Assembly (NCBI GenBank): GCA_949592205.1
Contig: CATIUR010000003.1
Coordinates: 141,585,259-141,649,258, forward strand
Length of the DNA: 64,000 bases
Direction of reading: 5' to 3'
DNA from: Helichrysum umbraculigerum
Lineage: Eukaryota; Streptophyta; Magnoliopsida; Asterales; Asteraceae
Part shown: positions 11,401 through 22,695 of the stretch, piece after piece
Layout: each line of letters starts with the position of its first letter
Position numbering within the stretch: the first letter of the stretch is position 1
Made by a program: the position numbers and the translations under genes
Notes under the pieces: generated by a model
The model's database searches: none
The model's input: only the letters and a program-made list of their open reading frames with translations
What the model was told of the DNA's origin: nothing

Positions 11401-12888
11401 GTCCGAGCACTCAGTATTACCATTCATAACGACCTCACCACCCAAATACACCTTGCCCAACTCGAAGCCCTGAAACCCGATAACTTCAAGAACGAGGCCT
11501 TGCGAGGCATGGATAAACAATTCGAGATCAGACCCAACGGGATTAGGTATTTCTCAAACCGAATCTGGTTGCCTAATTTCGGAAACCTTCGGGACTTGGT
11601 GATGGATGAAGCTCACAAGTCCAAGTATTCTATCCACCCGGGATCCGACAAAATGTATCACGGCATCAAGGAGTTTTACTGGTGGCCGAACATGAAAGTT
11701 GACATTGCCTTGTACGTCAGCAAATGCTTAACTTGTTCCATGGTCAAGGCCGAGCACCAAAGACCTTCCGGATTGCTCCAACAACCTGAAATTCCTCAAT
11801 GGAAATGGGAGCAAATTACCATGGATTTCATAACCAAACTACCTAAATCGGCGAGCGGTTGCGATACCATTTGGGTGATCGTCGATCGTCTCACCAAATC
11901 AGCTCATTTCTTGGCAATCAGAGAAACCGATAAAATGGAACGCCTTACACAAATTTACATCAAGGAAATCGTTTGCCAACATGGTGTCCCCATCTCGATT
12001 ATCTCTGACAGGGATGCTCGATTCACATCTCGCTTCTGGCAGTCACTCCAAAAATCACTGGGTACCCGTCTCGATATGAGTACCGCGTACCATCCTCAGA
12101 CCGATGGCCAGAGCGAACGAACTATTCAGACACTGGAAGACATGCTACGAGCCTGCGTAGTTGATTCCGGTACCAATTGGGAAAGACATCTACCGTTGTG
12201 CGAGTTTTCGTACAACAACAGCTATCACGCCAGCATTAAAGCTGCACCCTTTGAGGCACTATACGGTCGTAAGTGCCGATCACCGATCTGTTGGACTGAA
12301 GTGGGAGATAGTCAACTCACTGGTCCTGAACTCATACACGAAACCACAGAGAAAATCGTTGAAATCCAAAACCGACTCAAAGCCGCGCGTGATCGTCAGA
12401 AAAGTTATGCTGACGTGAGACGCAAGCCACTCGAGTTCCAAGTTGGGGATCGAGTACTCTTAAAGGTATCGCCTTGGAAAGGCGTAATCCGATTCGGCAA
12501 ACGCGGAAAATTAAACCCCAGATACATTGGGCCTTTTGAGATCCTCGAGAAGATAGGTCCAGTGGCATATCGACTGCAGCTGCCCTCTGAACTTAGCAGC
12601 GTGCACCCTACCTTTCACATTTCTAACTTAAAGAAATGTCTGTCTGACGAGACACTTATTATACCCCTTGACGAGATTCGCATCGATGACAAACTACATT
12701 TCGTTGAGGAACCCGCCGAAATTATGGACCGTGAGGTCAAACAACTGAAACAAAGTCGTATTCCAATCATCAAAGTCAGGTGGAATTCGCGGCGCGGTCC
12801 AGAATTCACTTGGGAACGGGAAGACCAAATACGACTCAAGTATCCCCACTTATTCACCGATTCTACCCCTAACGTGACTTCGACTTAA
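8476..12888 (+). CDS. inner element gag-pol polyprotein, intact
   Basis: A single open frame of 1470 residues from ATG 8476; the frame is open a further 40 codons upstream, but that part is hydrophobic leader translation and lies across the acceptor-like site. In order: retrotransposon gag domain (about residues 40-220), two CCHC zinc knuckles (about 288-301 and 310-323), aspartic protease with LFDTGAD (about 373-379), reverse transcriptase with FIDD (about 707-710), RNase H (from about 855, with TDHKSL), integrase HHCC region (near 1053-1095), integrase core with Asp in MDF (about 1117), Asp in SDRD (about 1178) and Glu in QSERT (about 1213), a GPF motif and a chromodomain-like C-terminal tail (about 1405-1458). 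All key residues are present and there is no stop or frameshift, so the element may be competent. It makes the capsid and enzymes for its own reverse transcription and integration. A chromovirus of the Tekay/Del type is the likely clade. Confidence 0.93.
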   Translation: MPPRRQITLTEAEVAGLIARSVAQALATRTPTPGSEDTATNGPQSKPCSYKDFQNCKPLNFAGTEGAIGLIRWIEKVESVFLICNCAEGDKVKFSVSTFTDTALTWWNTYAQTVGVANAYKLPWVELKEMLRGEYCPRDELKQLELEFWNHKMQGDDITGYTNRFHQLALLCPTMVDPEYKRIEKYIDGLPEKLQDLVTSSKPGTIQNAIRMAHELTANAVRRNTTSAPPANNKRKWEGNPNSSNQITNRRPEPIRAYSSGSSERKGYVGNKPYCSKCNRHHDGSCPCTNCKRFGHLAKDCRNTSAPKTCYGCGSPGHFQNNCPKQKNNNNNNKRNNNPARSRAFVIKAGEAREDPNVVTGTFLLNDLTASVLFDTGADKSFISDEFCPLLNITPSALDVKYTVELANGKLIETNSVIPNCTLNLANETFSIDLMHVELGSFDVIVGMDWLSKHRAEIVCHDKIVRIPLAAGSTLIIQGETGGSRLNLISCLKTRKFLRKGYPAILAHITEKKSEEKRLEDVPIVRDFPEVFPEELPGLPPSRQVEFSIDLVPGAAPVARAPYRLAPSELQELSTQLQELLDRGFIRPSSSPWGAPVLFVKKKDGSFRMCIDYRELNKLTVKNRYPLPRIDDLFDQLQGSSCYSKIDLRSGYHQLRVRDADIPKTAFRTRYGHYEFQVMPFGLTNAPAVFMDLMNRVCKPYLDKFVIVFIDDILIYSRNEQEHAQHLRTILELLRHEELYAKFSKCEFWISTVQFLGHVIDSQGIHVDPSKIEAIKNWQAPTTPTEVRQFLGLAGYYRRFIENFSKIAKPLTVLTQKEKKFDWTDKQESAFQLLKFKLCSAPILSLPEGTDDFVVYCDASHQGLGCVLMQRDKVIAYASRQLKVHEKNYTTHDLELGAVVFALKIWRHYLYGTRSTIFTDHKSLQHIFNQKDLNMRQRRWVELLTDYDCEIKYHPGKANVVADALSRKERTKPLRVRALSITIHNDLTTQIHLAQLEALKPDNFKNEALRGMDKQFEIRPNGIRYFSNRIWLPNFGNLRDLVMDEAHKSKYSIHPGSDKMYHGIKEFYWWPNMKVDIALYVSKCLTCSMVKAEHQRPSGLLQQPEIPQWKWEQITMDFITKLPKSASGCDTIWVIVDRLTKSAHFLAIRETDKMERLTQIYIKEIVCQHGVPISIISDRDARFTSRFWQSLQKSLGTRLDMSTAYHPQTDGQSERTIQTLEDMLRACVVDSGTNWERHLPLCEFSYNNSYHASIKAAPFEALYGRKCRSPICWTEVGDSQLTGPELIHETTEKIVEIQNRLKAARDRQKSYADVRRKPLEFQVGDRVLLKVSPWKGVIRFGKRGKLNPRYIGPFEILEKIGPVAYRLQLPSELSSVHPTFHISNLKKCLSDETLIIPLDEIRIDDKLHFVEEPAEIMDREVKQLKQSRIPIIKVRWNSRRGPEFTWEREDQIRLKYPHLFTDSTPNVTST

Positions 12889-12910
12889 ATTTCGGGACGA
12901 AATTCTTTTA

Positions 12911-12922
12911 ACAGGGGGAGAA
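12911..12922 (+). promoter_or_regulatory. polypurine tract of inner element
   Basis: A purine run with AGGGGGAGAA lies directly before the 3' LTR and is the expected primer for plus-strand synthesis. The same tract precedes the LTR at 4802 (about 4790-4801), left over from the truncated unit. Confidence 0.85.
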
Positions 12923-15498
12923 TGTAACAACCGGCAAATTAGGACTAGAATTAGTGCCTAATTCTTTGTTAATACATGTAATTAGTTCTGTGTTAGGCTA
13001 ATTTATGTATCGAATTATATATATTGTTGAATATATATGAAAATGCGATTTGGTTAAATCGTACGCAATTTAAATCGAATGTATTTCGATTCAATTTAAA
13101 ACGGACGTTGGTGACCAATTTTATTAAATAACGTTGTTATGTCAAAAATATTATTATGATAATATTTCGTATTCATTCGTATCGTACAAACAAACCTTAC
13201 ACAATTTGAAATATTAAAACGCACAGATTAAATAAAATAACTTACAACTTATAACTCAAATATAAATTGAATTGTAAAACATTTAAATAAAATATCGCGT
13301 AATAAATTGTATTTTAAAAACGCACTTTTAATATTTAAAATAGTTATTTAACGTCTAAACGACGGAGCAAACGAACACCACGCGGAACGCGGGGCGAGAA
13401 AGCTGAAAAGTGGGGATAAAACCCCCACCTCCCATTTTCTTTCTTCACTTTCATCTATCTCTCTCTCTCTCTTCCTTTTCTTCTTTCCTTTTTCTCTCTA
13501 AATCACCACACCACCACCATCAAAAATCCTTAAATACTACGTCAAAACGAGTTTGGATCATACACCTCCTTTGGAGAAAAACGTTCACCACATCACGATC
13601 TACAACGCTATCTTTCCGGAATTTCATTTCGGCGTTTTGTAAGTTTCCGACAAATCCCGACATCTCTCGTTTTTGATCATTTTTACTAGTTTATGGTTTC
13701 TATAGGCTTATTATGTTCATATAAGGGTTGGGTAAAAGAATCGGACCAAACGGAAACCCGAAAACATGTTTTTGGCTCAAAATCCGTCAATCAGACGTAA
13801 GTGACGCACTGATGAACCCAGATATGCGTCACTTCGTGCGACACTGACTAAGTGTCGCATAAGCCATCTTTTCCCGTCACTACCTAAGTGACGCATTTTC
13901 AATATCCGTCACTACTAGCGTCACTTGCCTTAGTGACGCCTATGATCGAAATCTAATTTTATACGACTCTCTTGCCCGACACTACTCTAGTGACGCCTAG
14001 AACCTTAAACCGACACTTGTTACCGTCACTGCCTAAGTGTCGCCACCTTATGCGTCACTTCCCTAAGTGACGCCCTAAACTTATATTTCGCAATTTTATG
14101 CGACACTTCCTAAGTGTCGCCTAAACCTTAAGTGTCGCTATAAGTGACGCTAAAAACAGAAAGTTTCAAACCATTTTTACTAAGTACCGAGACCAAAAAT
14201 TTATCACTTGATTTCACCCAAATTAAAGTCCAGATGCGTTTTTCACCATAACAATATGATAGAAATAAAAAATTTTCGAGCTGACCTGGCATCTCGACCC
14301 CAGCCAGGGGCCAGCCCCTTGGACCTCGCCAGGGGTTGCCACCCCTGGAACCCCGCTAACCAGGGGCGCTGCCCCCGGACCCCCGTACCCAATTTCCCCC
14401 ACTTTGTTAAACACCATGAAATAAACTCAGAAACTATTATCATCATCAAAAGCCGTCACCAACGGGCCGTACACGTTCTAAAACATAAACGATAACAAAC
14501 CAACATTGGACATAATGAGTTGTGTAGACAACTAGCCTAGATGATCTTGCGAGACAACTACTTACTTAACCTTACGTGTTTAGGCATTTAAAGGTTACGG
14601 GTTCGGAGAACCTACACGCTACTCACAATTTACCACTGCTTACTACTAGGCTCAGGTGAGTCTTACGGCCCCACTTTTACTGTTTTATCTTATTGGGGGA
14701 GATACATGCTACTTATTTTTCCTGAACACAAGTACTAAACTGATTTCTATACCAAACGGAATTGCATGAGTTAATTACTATTTACTGAAGTCTCTCCATC
14801 ATATATCGTTAGTTATGGACTTAAGCGCGAACAGTAGTTAATGGATCCATTAGGGAAATGACCCTCCCTGCCCGGGGTAGTAGCGCTACCACGTACTGAT
14901 TTACACGTATAAATGGGTGACTATTATTTCGTTACTTATGCTTGCTCAAGTTTGAGCATGTCACGGGAGCAACTGATTATTTACGGGTTAAGCTTCGATT
15001 ATGAGCCTCATGGCAACGGTATAACTTAATTACTTTACTTTTGCTGGATTTGCAAATACTTGATATACGCCTGCGGGCACTACTGATGAAATCTTGTGTT
15101 CAAACCGATTATTTATTTACTTACAAACCTGTGAGATTCACCAACCTTTTGGTTGACCCTTTTTAGCATGTATTCTCAGGTACACTCACGGAGTAGGATC
15201 ACTCCAGGATTACTAGCTAGAGTCGCATGATTTCCAAACTGCATTTAACGGAGATTCTTTGGCATTATCTTTTGTAGCTATGGTTATGTAATAGAATCTC
15301 CCGCCTCATACGCGGACTCTAGGCTTATATATTTTTGTAAAGAAAACTATATGTTTTCAAACGATTTAAATTATGAAATGTAACTATTTTATAAAACGTC
15401 TCATTTAGAGGTCGTTTGCTGTATATCTTGTGCTTTGTATATTGATTAGTAACACCCAAAGTATGCTTCCGCAATTCATTAAATTTGGGGGTGTTACA
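12923..15498 (+). repeat. 3' LTR of inner element
   Basis: 2576 bases, paired with 4802-7377. Differences seen by eye are at the sites matching 4924, 6207, 6508, 6833 and 7067 of the other copy, about 0.2 percent. It ends in TGTTACA, followed by the AATTC target duplication. It contains the same hairpin arrays as the other LTR. Confidence 0.93.
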
Positions 15499-15503
15499 AA
15501 TTC

Positions 15504-15989
15504 AATCTAAGAATTTTTAATCCAAATTCAAAAGTTTGATTCACATAAACACTTACAATTTCTGAGATTTCAAGATGATAATGATGATGTTAAACTTCAA
15601 ATTTCAGTTCCACAAGGTGAATTTATGAATTTGAGTTTGAAACTTTCTTGTGTTTAAGTTGTAGATTTAGGTTTTAGAAAGAAATGAAAGATCTTTCCAT
15701 TTCAGGAAAGTTATAGGTCGGCCAACTTTTACCCCGACCCGTATCCACTTAAAACTAGTCCCCTTTCAATCTATTGTCTGGAACCTAAAACCATTTTGCG
15801 AGAAACTTATTTTATTTTACCGTTAACTAAGGTAATTTAAAACGACTAATATTTCACTAGTCACAATAAGTTCTGAGACTTATTTAACTAAGTTTCTCAA
15901 TTAAACAATTAATACCAAGTAATTTCTAAAACAATTAAATACGCGATTAAAATAATAGAAATTAACAGACCGGTACGGAGGATGTTACA
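15504..15989 (-). repeat. outer element 3' LTR, second part
   Basis: The rest of the outer LTR interrupted by the inner element, matching 22117-22602 of the other LTR. It ends GGATGTTACA, which on the element strand is the normal TG start. With 904-2300 it makes an LTR of 1883 bases; the other is 1861 because of a 22-base gap. Confidence 0.92.
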
Positions 15990-16003
15990 AATCTTCCCTC
16001 CTT
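15990..16003 (-). promoter_or_regulatory. polypurine tract of outer element
   Basis: On the minus strand the purines AAGGAGGGAAGA lie directly before the 3' LTR, between the end of pol and TGTAACATCC. This is the plus-strand primer of the outer element. Confidence 0.75.
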
Positions 16004-19000
16004 AAAGAGATTTCGTCCCCGAAATCTCACCAAGATCAAACAATCCAGGATATCTGGATCTCATAGATTCTTCGGTCTCCCAGGTCAAATTAGAACCTAA
16101 ACTATGTCTCCATTTCACTAAAACCATAGGAATTTGTTTCTTCCTAAGTTTAGTAATATTTCGATCAACAATTTCAATAGGTTCTTCAACTAATTTCTGA
16201 TTCTGGTCGACTTTCAAATCTTTCAAAGGGAGAATCTGCGACTGATCTTCAACGTTGCATTTTCTCAAATAACAAATATTGAACGTGCTATGTATACCAG
16301 CAAGTTCAGGAGGAAGATCAAGCATAACCGACTGATCATTAACGACTTTACTGATTCTGAATGGACCGATATACCGAGGAGCCAATTTACCACGTTTTCC
16401 AAACCGAATAACCCCCTTCCAAGGCGAGACTTTAAGATAAACAAGTTCACCTTCAACAAATGATACTGGTCGTCTACGTGGATCATCATACTGCTTCTGT
16501 CTATCACGTGCAGCTTTCAACTTTTCACGTGCAACTGCCACTTTGTCAGCCGTTATCTGAACAATGTCTGGACCTGCAAACCGTTTCTCACCGGCTTCTA
16601 ACCAACAAGTAGGCGTTCTGCAACGTCTACCATATAACATTTCATAAGGAGGCATACCGATACAGGAATGATAAGAATTATTATAAGCAAATTCCACTAA
16701 CGGTAAATGAGAATCCCAAGAACCTCCATATTCCAAAACACAAGCCCGTAACATATCCTCAAGCGTTTGAATCGTACATTCTGACTGACCGTCGGTCTGA
16801 GGATGATAAGCTGTACTGAGATTCACACGTGTACCCAATTCTTGCTGTAAACTCTGCCAGAAATGAGAAATAAACCGGGAATCTCTATCTGATACAATCG
16901 ACAAAGGAATTCCATGTCTCGAAACTATTTCATTCACATACAACTGCGCAAGCTTACCAAGAGATGCTGTTTCACTGGTAGCTAGAAAATGAGCACTTTT
17001 GGTCAACCGATCAACAATGACCCAAATCATATCATTACCTCGAGATGTACGCGGAAGTTTAGTCACAAAATCCATAGTGATATGTTCCCACTTCCACTCT
17101 GGAATTTCTAACTGTTTCAATGACCCATACGGTTTCTGGTGTTCAGCTTTAACCTGAACACAAATATGACACGAACTAACAAACTGTGCAATATCAGTTT
17201 TCATCGTGGGCCACCAATACAAGGGTTTCAAGTCATTATACATTCGGGTACTGCCGGGATGAACAGATAAACGTGACTTATGGGCTTCAGTCAAAATCAT
17301 ATCTCGAATACCACCAATCAGAGGAATCCAAACACGAGACTGGAAAGTCTTTAATCCTCTAGAATCATCAACTAACAAATCTTTTCTTTTCAACATGATC
17401 TCTGACTTTAGATTAGGATCTAATAAAGCTTCTAACTGTGTATCTTTAATTTTATCCACTAAGTCAGAAGAAACATCAACTTTCAAATAATAAATGCGAT
17501 CAGAAGTACCTTTTCGGCTTAACGCATCAGCAACCACGTTCGCCTTTCCTGGATGGTAACGAATTTCACAATCATAATCTTTGATTAGTTCTAACCATCG
17601 TCTCTGACGCATATTCAGTTCTTTCTGAGAAAACATGTACTGAAGACTCTTGTGATCTGTACAGATTATACACTTTGTACCATAAAGATAATGTCTCCAG
17701 ATTTTCAGAGCAAACACAACAGCTGCCAGTTCTAAATCATGGGTAGGGTAATTTCTTTCATGCTGTTTCAATTGCCGAGAAGCATAAGCAATAACTCTGT
17801 CTCTCTGCATAAGAACACCACCCAAACCAGCATAGGATGCATCACAATAAACAATAAAATCATCTGAGCCATCTGGCAAAGCTAACACAGGTGCCTGACA
17901 CAATAACTGCTTTAAGGTCTGAAAAGCTGTCTCCTGTGACTCATTCCACTGAAACTTAATATCTTTTCTTGTCAATTTGGTTAACGGACCAGCAATCTTT
18001 GAAAAGTCTTTAATGAATTTTCTATAATATCCAGCTAGCCCAAGAAAACTTTTGATTTCAGAAGGATTCTTTGGAACATTCCAATTCATAACAGCTTCAA
18101 TTTTAGCAGGATCAACTTTGACACCATCATTACAGATAATATGACCCAGAAACTGTACTTCCCGAATTCAGAACTCACATTTAGAAAATTTGGCATACAA
18201 GTGTTCTCTTTTCAATGTTTCTAACACTATTCTCAAATGCAATTCATGTTCTGATTCAGATTTAGAGTATACCAGAATATCATCGATAAACACAATAACA
18301 AATTTATCGAGAAAAGGCCGACAAACACGGTTCATCAAATCCATAAAAACTGCTGGAGCATTAGTCAAACCAAAAGGCATAACCAGGAATTCAAAATGAC
18401 CATACCTGGTTCGAAAAGCAGTTTTAGGAATATCGTGTTCACGAACACGAACTTGATGATAACCTGATCTCAAGTCAATTTTAGAATAGAATGAAGATCC
18501 CTGCAACTGATCAAACAAATCGTCTATGCGAGGCAGTGGATATTTATTCTTTACTGTTCTTTTGTTCAGTTCCCTATAATCAATACACATACGAAAAGAC
18601 CCATCCTTCTTTTTCACAAATAAAACCGGTGCACCCCACGGAGAAGAACTAGGTCTAATGAATCCTTTGTCCAATAACTCCTGTATCTGATTCATCATTT
18701 CACGTATTTCAGAAGGAGCTAATCTATAGGGAGCTTTAGCTACAGGCGACGAGCCAGGAACAAGATCAATCTGATATTCAACTTCCCTAACCGGTGGTAA
18801 ACCAGGCAGTTCATCGGGAAATACTTCCGGATATTCAGAAACAACCGGAACATCAGAAATGGATTTCTTTTCTAATTTAACATCAATCACATAAGCCAGG
18901 TAAGACTCACAGCCTTTAGACAACGACTTCCTAGCTTTCATCATAGAAATCAGAGGTATACACTCACCATCCCTTTCTCCTCGAGCCACAACATATGACT

Positions 19001-20568
19001 CTTCAGAAATTGGGATTCTAATCAGCTTATGGTGGCAATCTATACTAGCTTTAAACTGACTCAACCAATCCATGCCAACAATCACATCAAAACTTGGAAT
19101 CGGCATTAACAGAAACGAAATTAGAAAAGTCTGACCATCAATTACAATATTAGCTCCAGTCACCGAGGTGGTAACAGGAACTAACTTGCCACTAACAATC
19201 TCTACTTCTAAGGGCTTAGTTATCACAGTAGGAATCAGTTTCAACTTATCACAGAAACACACAGATATAAATGAGCAGTTTGCTCCAGAATCAAATAAAA
19301 CACGTGCTGGTACAGAGTTTATAAGAAAAGTACCAGTAATCACATCATCTGTGTGAACAGCCTCATCGACTGTCATCTGAAACGCCCTACTAGTAGCTGG
19401 CGGAGGATTCTTCTGCTTTTGCCCGGAAGATGACGAACTCCCGACCGAAACCGAACCCTGTTTCCCCGCCTCTGGACACTGACCAACACGATGCCCTTCT
19501 TTCTTACAATGCCAGCACACATAATTAGGAAACTTGCAATTCTTAAACTCATGACCAAGCTCACCACATTTAACACATTTATTTATCTGAGGTGTACACG
19601 GCCCAGTATGCTTAGACCTGCAAGTACTACACCAGTTGGCACTACCGGAAGAAACACTTTTACTACCACTTTTCTGGCCCTGTCGGTTACCCTGCCACCT
19701 TTGTTTCCCTTTTCCTGAATATTTCATTTCTGGATTTCTGATCGGATTTATCCTTAGATGGAAAAACTGAACCTCTCATATCACTATCAACTGAACGTGC
19801 GAGGTTAAAGGCTTGAGATAAAGTACCTGCTAATCTCACAGTGGTACGATAATTAGAAGGTAAAGCATCAACAAACTGTTCAATTTTCGTTTTCTCATCA
19901 GGGACCCACTGCTGAACAAACCTTAACTTTTCAGTAAACTGGGTTATTAGCTCATCCATTGTCATCTTATCAGTCAATTGAAGATTTACAAACTCCCGTC
20001 TGATCCGAGCCATTTCAAAATCTGAACAATACTGATTTCGAACCGCTTGATGAAATTCAGACCACTGAATAGTTTCCTTTTGTTGTTGGGTCAAATGGCC
20101 GGTAATGGAATCCCACCAGACCATTGCATCATCCTTAAGACACTGTACTGCGTATGGAACTTTAAACTTTTCCTCACAACAAGTCACTTCAAACTTTCTT
20201 TCAATGTTTCTCAACCAATTTAAAGTAACAGTCGGATTAGGACTACCAGAGTATTCCGGAGGTTTACTATCCATAAAAGTCTTGAAAGAACATGTCTTAT
20301 TTGTCTGAGATGAGGGAATAGTACCAAATGGATAGATAGGTTGTTGAAACCGTTGCTGAGATGACGCAGCTTCAGTTTGTCTTTTGAATTCTCTAAGGGA
20401 AATCAATTCATCTTCCATTTCGTGCATATAGTCATCTTGATTTGATTCCTCACCAACACGAGCAGAAGTACCATCATGAGCAGGTGGTTCATTCTGAATG
20501 TGCAAAGGAGGAGCATCGGTTCTTGAGGTATTGTTAGGGTTGGCGGTCGTTTGCTCGTTATCTGCCAT
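16002..20568 (-). pseudogene. outer element gag-pol, broken by a frameshift and a stop
   Basis: The gag frame starts at ATG 20568 (starting MADNEQ) and runs to 19687. Zinc knuckles and protease continue from 19727 in another frame, so a one-base indel lies near 19700-19730, before the zinc knuckles. That is too early to be a normal gag/pol recoding site. The second frame has two CCHC knuckles (about 19480-19580), a protease DSGA (about 19287-19298) and reverse transcriptase FIDD (about 18280). It stops at TGA 18168-18170, where the family has Trp in a KCEFW-type motif. The same frame then continues through RNase H, integrase (DDE core with SDRDSRF) and a chromodomain-like tail to 16002. No other break is obvious. 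The element cannot now make its own polyprotein, but its LTRs and primer sites are present. Confidence 0.92.
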
Positions 20569-20726
20569 ATCTGTTTTCACCACAACAACTCAACAATTGT
20601 TAATCGTTAGCACCTAACTACTAACAATTCATAACCAATGCTAAATCCCATAACAGGAATGTTTGACAAAACATGCTTCAGAATTGGGATTGAACACTTT
20701 GCAATGCTCAATTAGTCCAAAACTAT

Positions 20727-20738
20727 GCTCTGATACCA
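20727..20738 (-). promoter_or_regulatory. primer binding site of outer element
   Basis: On the minus strand, TGGTATCAGAGC lies three bases inside the 5' LTR and matches the initiator Met tRNA complement over 12 bases. It confirms the minus orientation. Confidence 0.9.
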
Positions 20739-20741
20739 ATT

Positions 20742-22602
20742 TATAACACCCATGTTTCTATTCAATAATATTATATCATTTTACTCGGAAGCGTATGAAT
20801 TTAACATATTTATATACTGTACATTAAGATAATGTACTTAAACAGTTATATTCTCATAACACCAAATTTAAACTGTTTAAAACTATACACTACGGGGTAT
20901 TATGTATTACAAAACAAGGTTTATAACAAAACCATATCAGAGTTTACAAGCTGTCAAACTTTCCTTGCAAAACATCCACTTCCTGATCACCCACATATCA
21001 AACATAATCTGCAGAAAGTTAAAATGAGGGATTAGCACGAAGCTAAGTGAATGAATTTATCACACACAATTCAACTTAGCATAACAATTTGTTTACAGCA
21101 AATAATCGTAAACACATTTCTATTTCAATTTCAATGAGGATCGGTGGCTCTGGAGGAATCATAATACCCGGGGATTCTCCAAGAACACTTAACGTCAATC
21201 TGTATGGCCATTACAGAATAGACCGATAACTATTGGTTATTAAACTCATGCACAGGTCTCAAACACAACAGATGAATCAAAACCTGTGTAATTCACATAA
21301 TAACCAAAAATCCAACTTTACGTTGACCTCAATAAGAGATACACATAGAATCACATATCACGTAGATTCATAATCAATAACACAGACTAAACAGTCTTAT
21401 AATCAATCTACGTTTACTTGTCGCAACCAAACGGTTACAACTAAATCGAAAGGTGAGTTCTAAATCCACTCACCGATACCTTGGTCTTCACAAACTCACA
21501 GTCTAAGTATCACTTATCTTTTGGAGGATCTGAGAATCAATATCAAATATAAGTTAGTAACAGCGTTCTTATAATCATAACTTATATTCGAATATAACAT
21601 ATATTGATACACATTCCCAACATATAATAAAATGATAGTTACACATTTGTTAAATGTATCAATATAAATGCTAATCAGAATCCTAAGTTTCAGAATTGGT
21701 AATAGTTTAAACTAAAAACAAACAGCCTTTGAAAAACAGGGAATCCGTCCGGATTAATCTGAATCCGCGCGGATTCTTATGAATCCGCCGGATTCCCAAA
21801 CCATTTTCACATCCAGTTTTGATCAGACCAATTTAAAACGAATCCGGTTGTGAATCCGCCAGATTCACTAAAAGTCTGGTTTCCATTTTTCGGGCGAATC
21901 CGCCGGATTCCCGGGAATCCGCCGGATTCCGGTGTTACGCACAGAACCCCTGAACCTGCTGCTGTTTAACCTGTCCGATTTCTATACCATGATTCACACA
22001 AGTTCAGGTGCCAAAACAAGTTTGAATAGTAATTTACTCTATCCTAACAGCAAATAACACCATTCAACATCAATTAATCATCTAATCACTATAGCTTCTA
22101 AGATTTCTATCAATTCAATCTAAGAATTTATAATCCAAATTCAAAAGTTTGATTCACATAAACACGTACAATTTCTGAGATTTCAAGATGATAATGATGA
22201 TGTTAAACTTCGAATTTCAGTTCCACAAGGTGAATTTATGAATATGAGTTTGAAACTTTCTTGTGTTTACGTTGTATATTTAGGTTTTAGAAAGAAATGA
22301 AAGATCTTTCCATTTCAGGAAAGTTATAGGTCGGCCAACTTTTACCCCGACCCGTATCCACTTAAAACTAGTCCCCTTTCAATCTATTGTCTGGAACCTA
22401 AAACCATTTTGCGAGAAACTTATTTTATTTTACCGTTAACTAAGGTAATTTAAAACGACTAATATTTCACTAGTCACAATAAGTTCTGAGACTTATTTAA
22501 CTAAGTTTCTCAATTAAACAATTAATACCAAGTAATTTCTAAAACAATTAAATACACGATTAAAATAATAGAAATTACCAGACCGGTACAGAGGATGTTA
22601 CA
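20742..22602 (-). repeat. 5' LTR of outer element
   Basis: 1861 bases, uninterrupted, the partner of the split left LTR. It ends TGTTACA and is followed by the TGTCC target duplication. Palindromes of the GAATCCGCCGGATTC kind lie at about 21740-21930, one fewer than in the partner because of the 22-base gap. About 20 substitutions separate the two LTRs, so this element is older than the inner one. Confidence 0.93.
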
Positions 22603-22695
22603 TGTCCCCTATCACAAGCCAAACGTCCACCATTTTGTATATTAAAGTAGCGTATTCATCTTATCATGCTTAAATGTTACATGAAGCTAACAACA

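Larger units (their letters stand above)
2301..15498 (+). mobile_element. inner Ty3/gypsy element with three LTRs
   Basis: A young insertion into the outer LTR, flanked by AATTC on both sides (2296-2300, 15499-15503). Layout: truncated LTR (2301-3069), 3' half of pol (3070-4767), full LTR (4802-7377), primer site, leader ORF, gag-pol (8476-12888), polypurine tract, full LTR (12923-15498). Sequence from 3070 to 7377 repeats at an offset of exactly 8121 bases (11191-15498), which is one LTR (2576) plus one internal region (5545). The first unit lacks about 5.6 kb. One target duplication encloses all of it, so it behaves as a single insertion that either arrived as, or later became, a partial tandem dimer. 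Confidence 0.93.
904..22602 (-). mobile_element. outer Ty3/gypsy LTR retrotransposon, nested host
   Basis: A complete minus-strand element whose left LTR was later split by the inner element at 2301-15498. Both outer ends are flanked by the same 5 bases, TGTCC (899-903 and 22603-22607). The two LTRs (904-2300 plus 15504-15989; and 20742-22602) are near-identical apart from about 20 substitutions and a 22-base gap in the right copy near 21781. The internal part carries an initiator-Met primer site, gag, protease, reverse transcriptase, RNase H and integrase with a chromodomain-like tail. The order and the tail point to a chromovirus of the Tekay/Del kind; the clade is inferred from motifs, not from a tree. 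Confidence 0.95.

Noticed and set aside
19687..19730. Programmed gag/pol frameshift in the outer element
   Set aside because: The frame change lies before the zinc knuckles, inside gag, and the related inner element reads through as one frame. An indel mutation is simpler.
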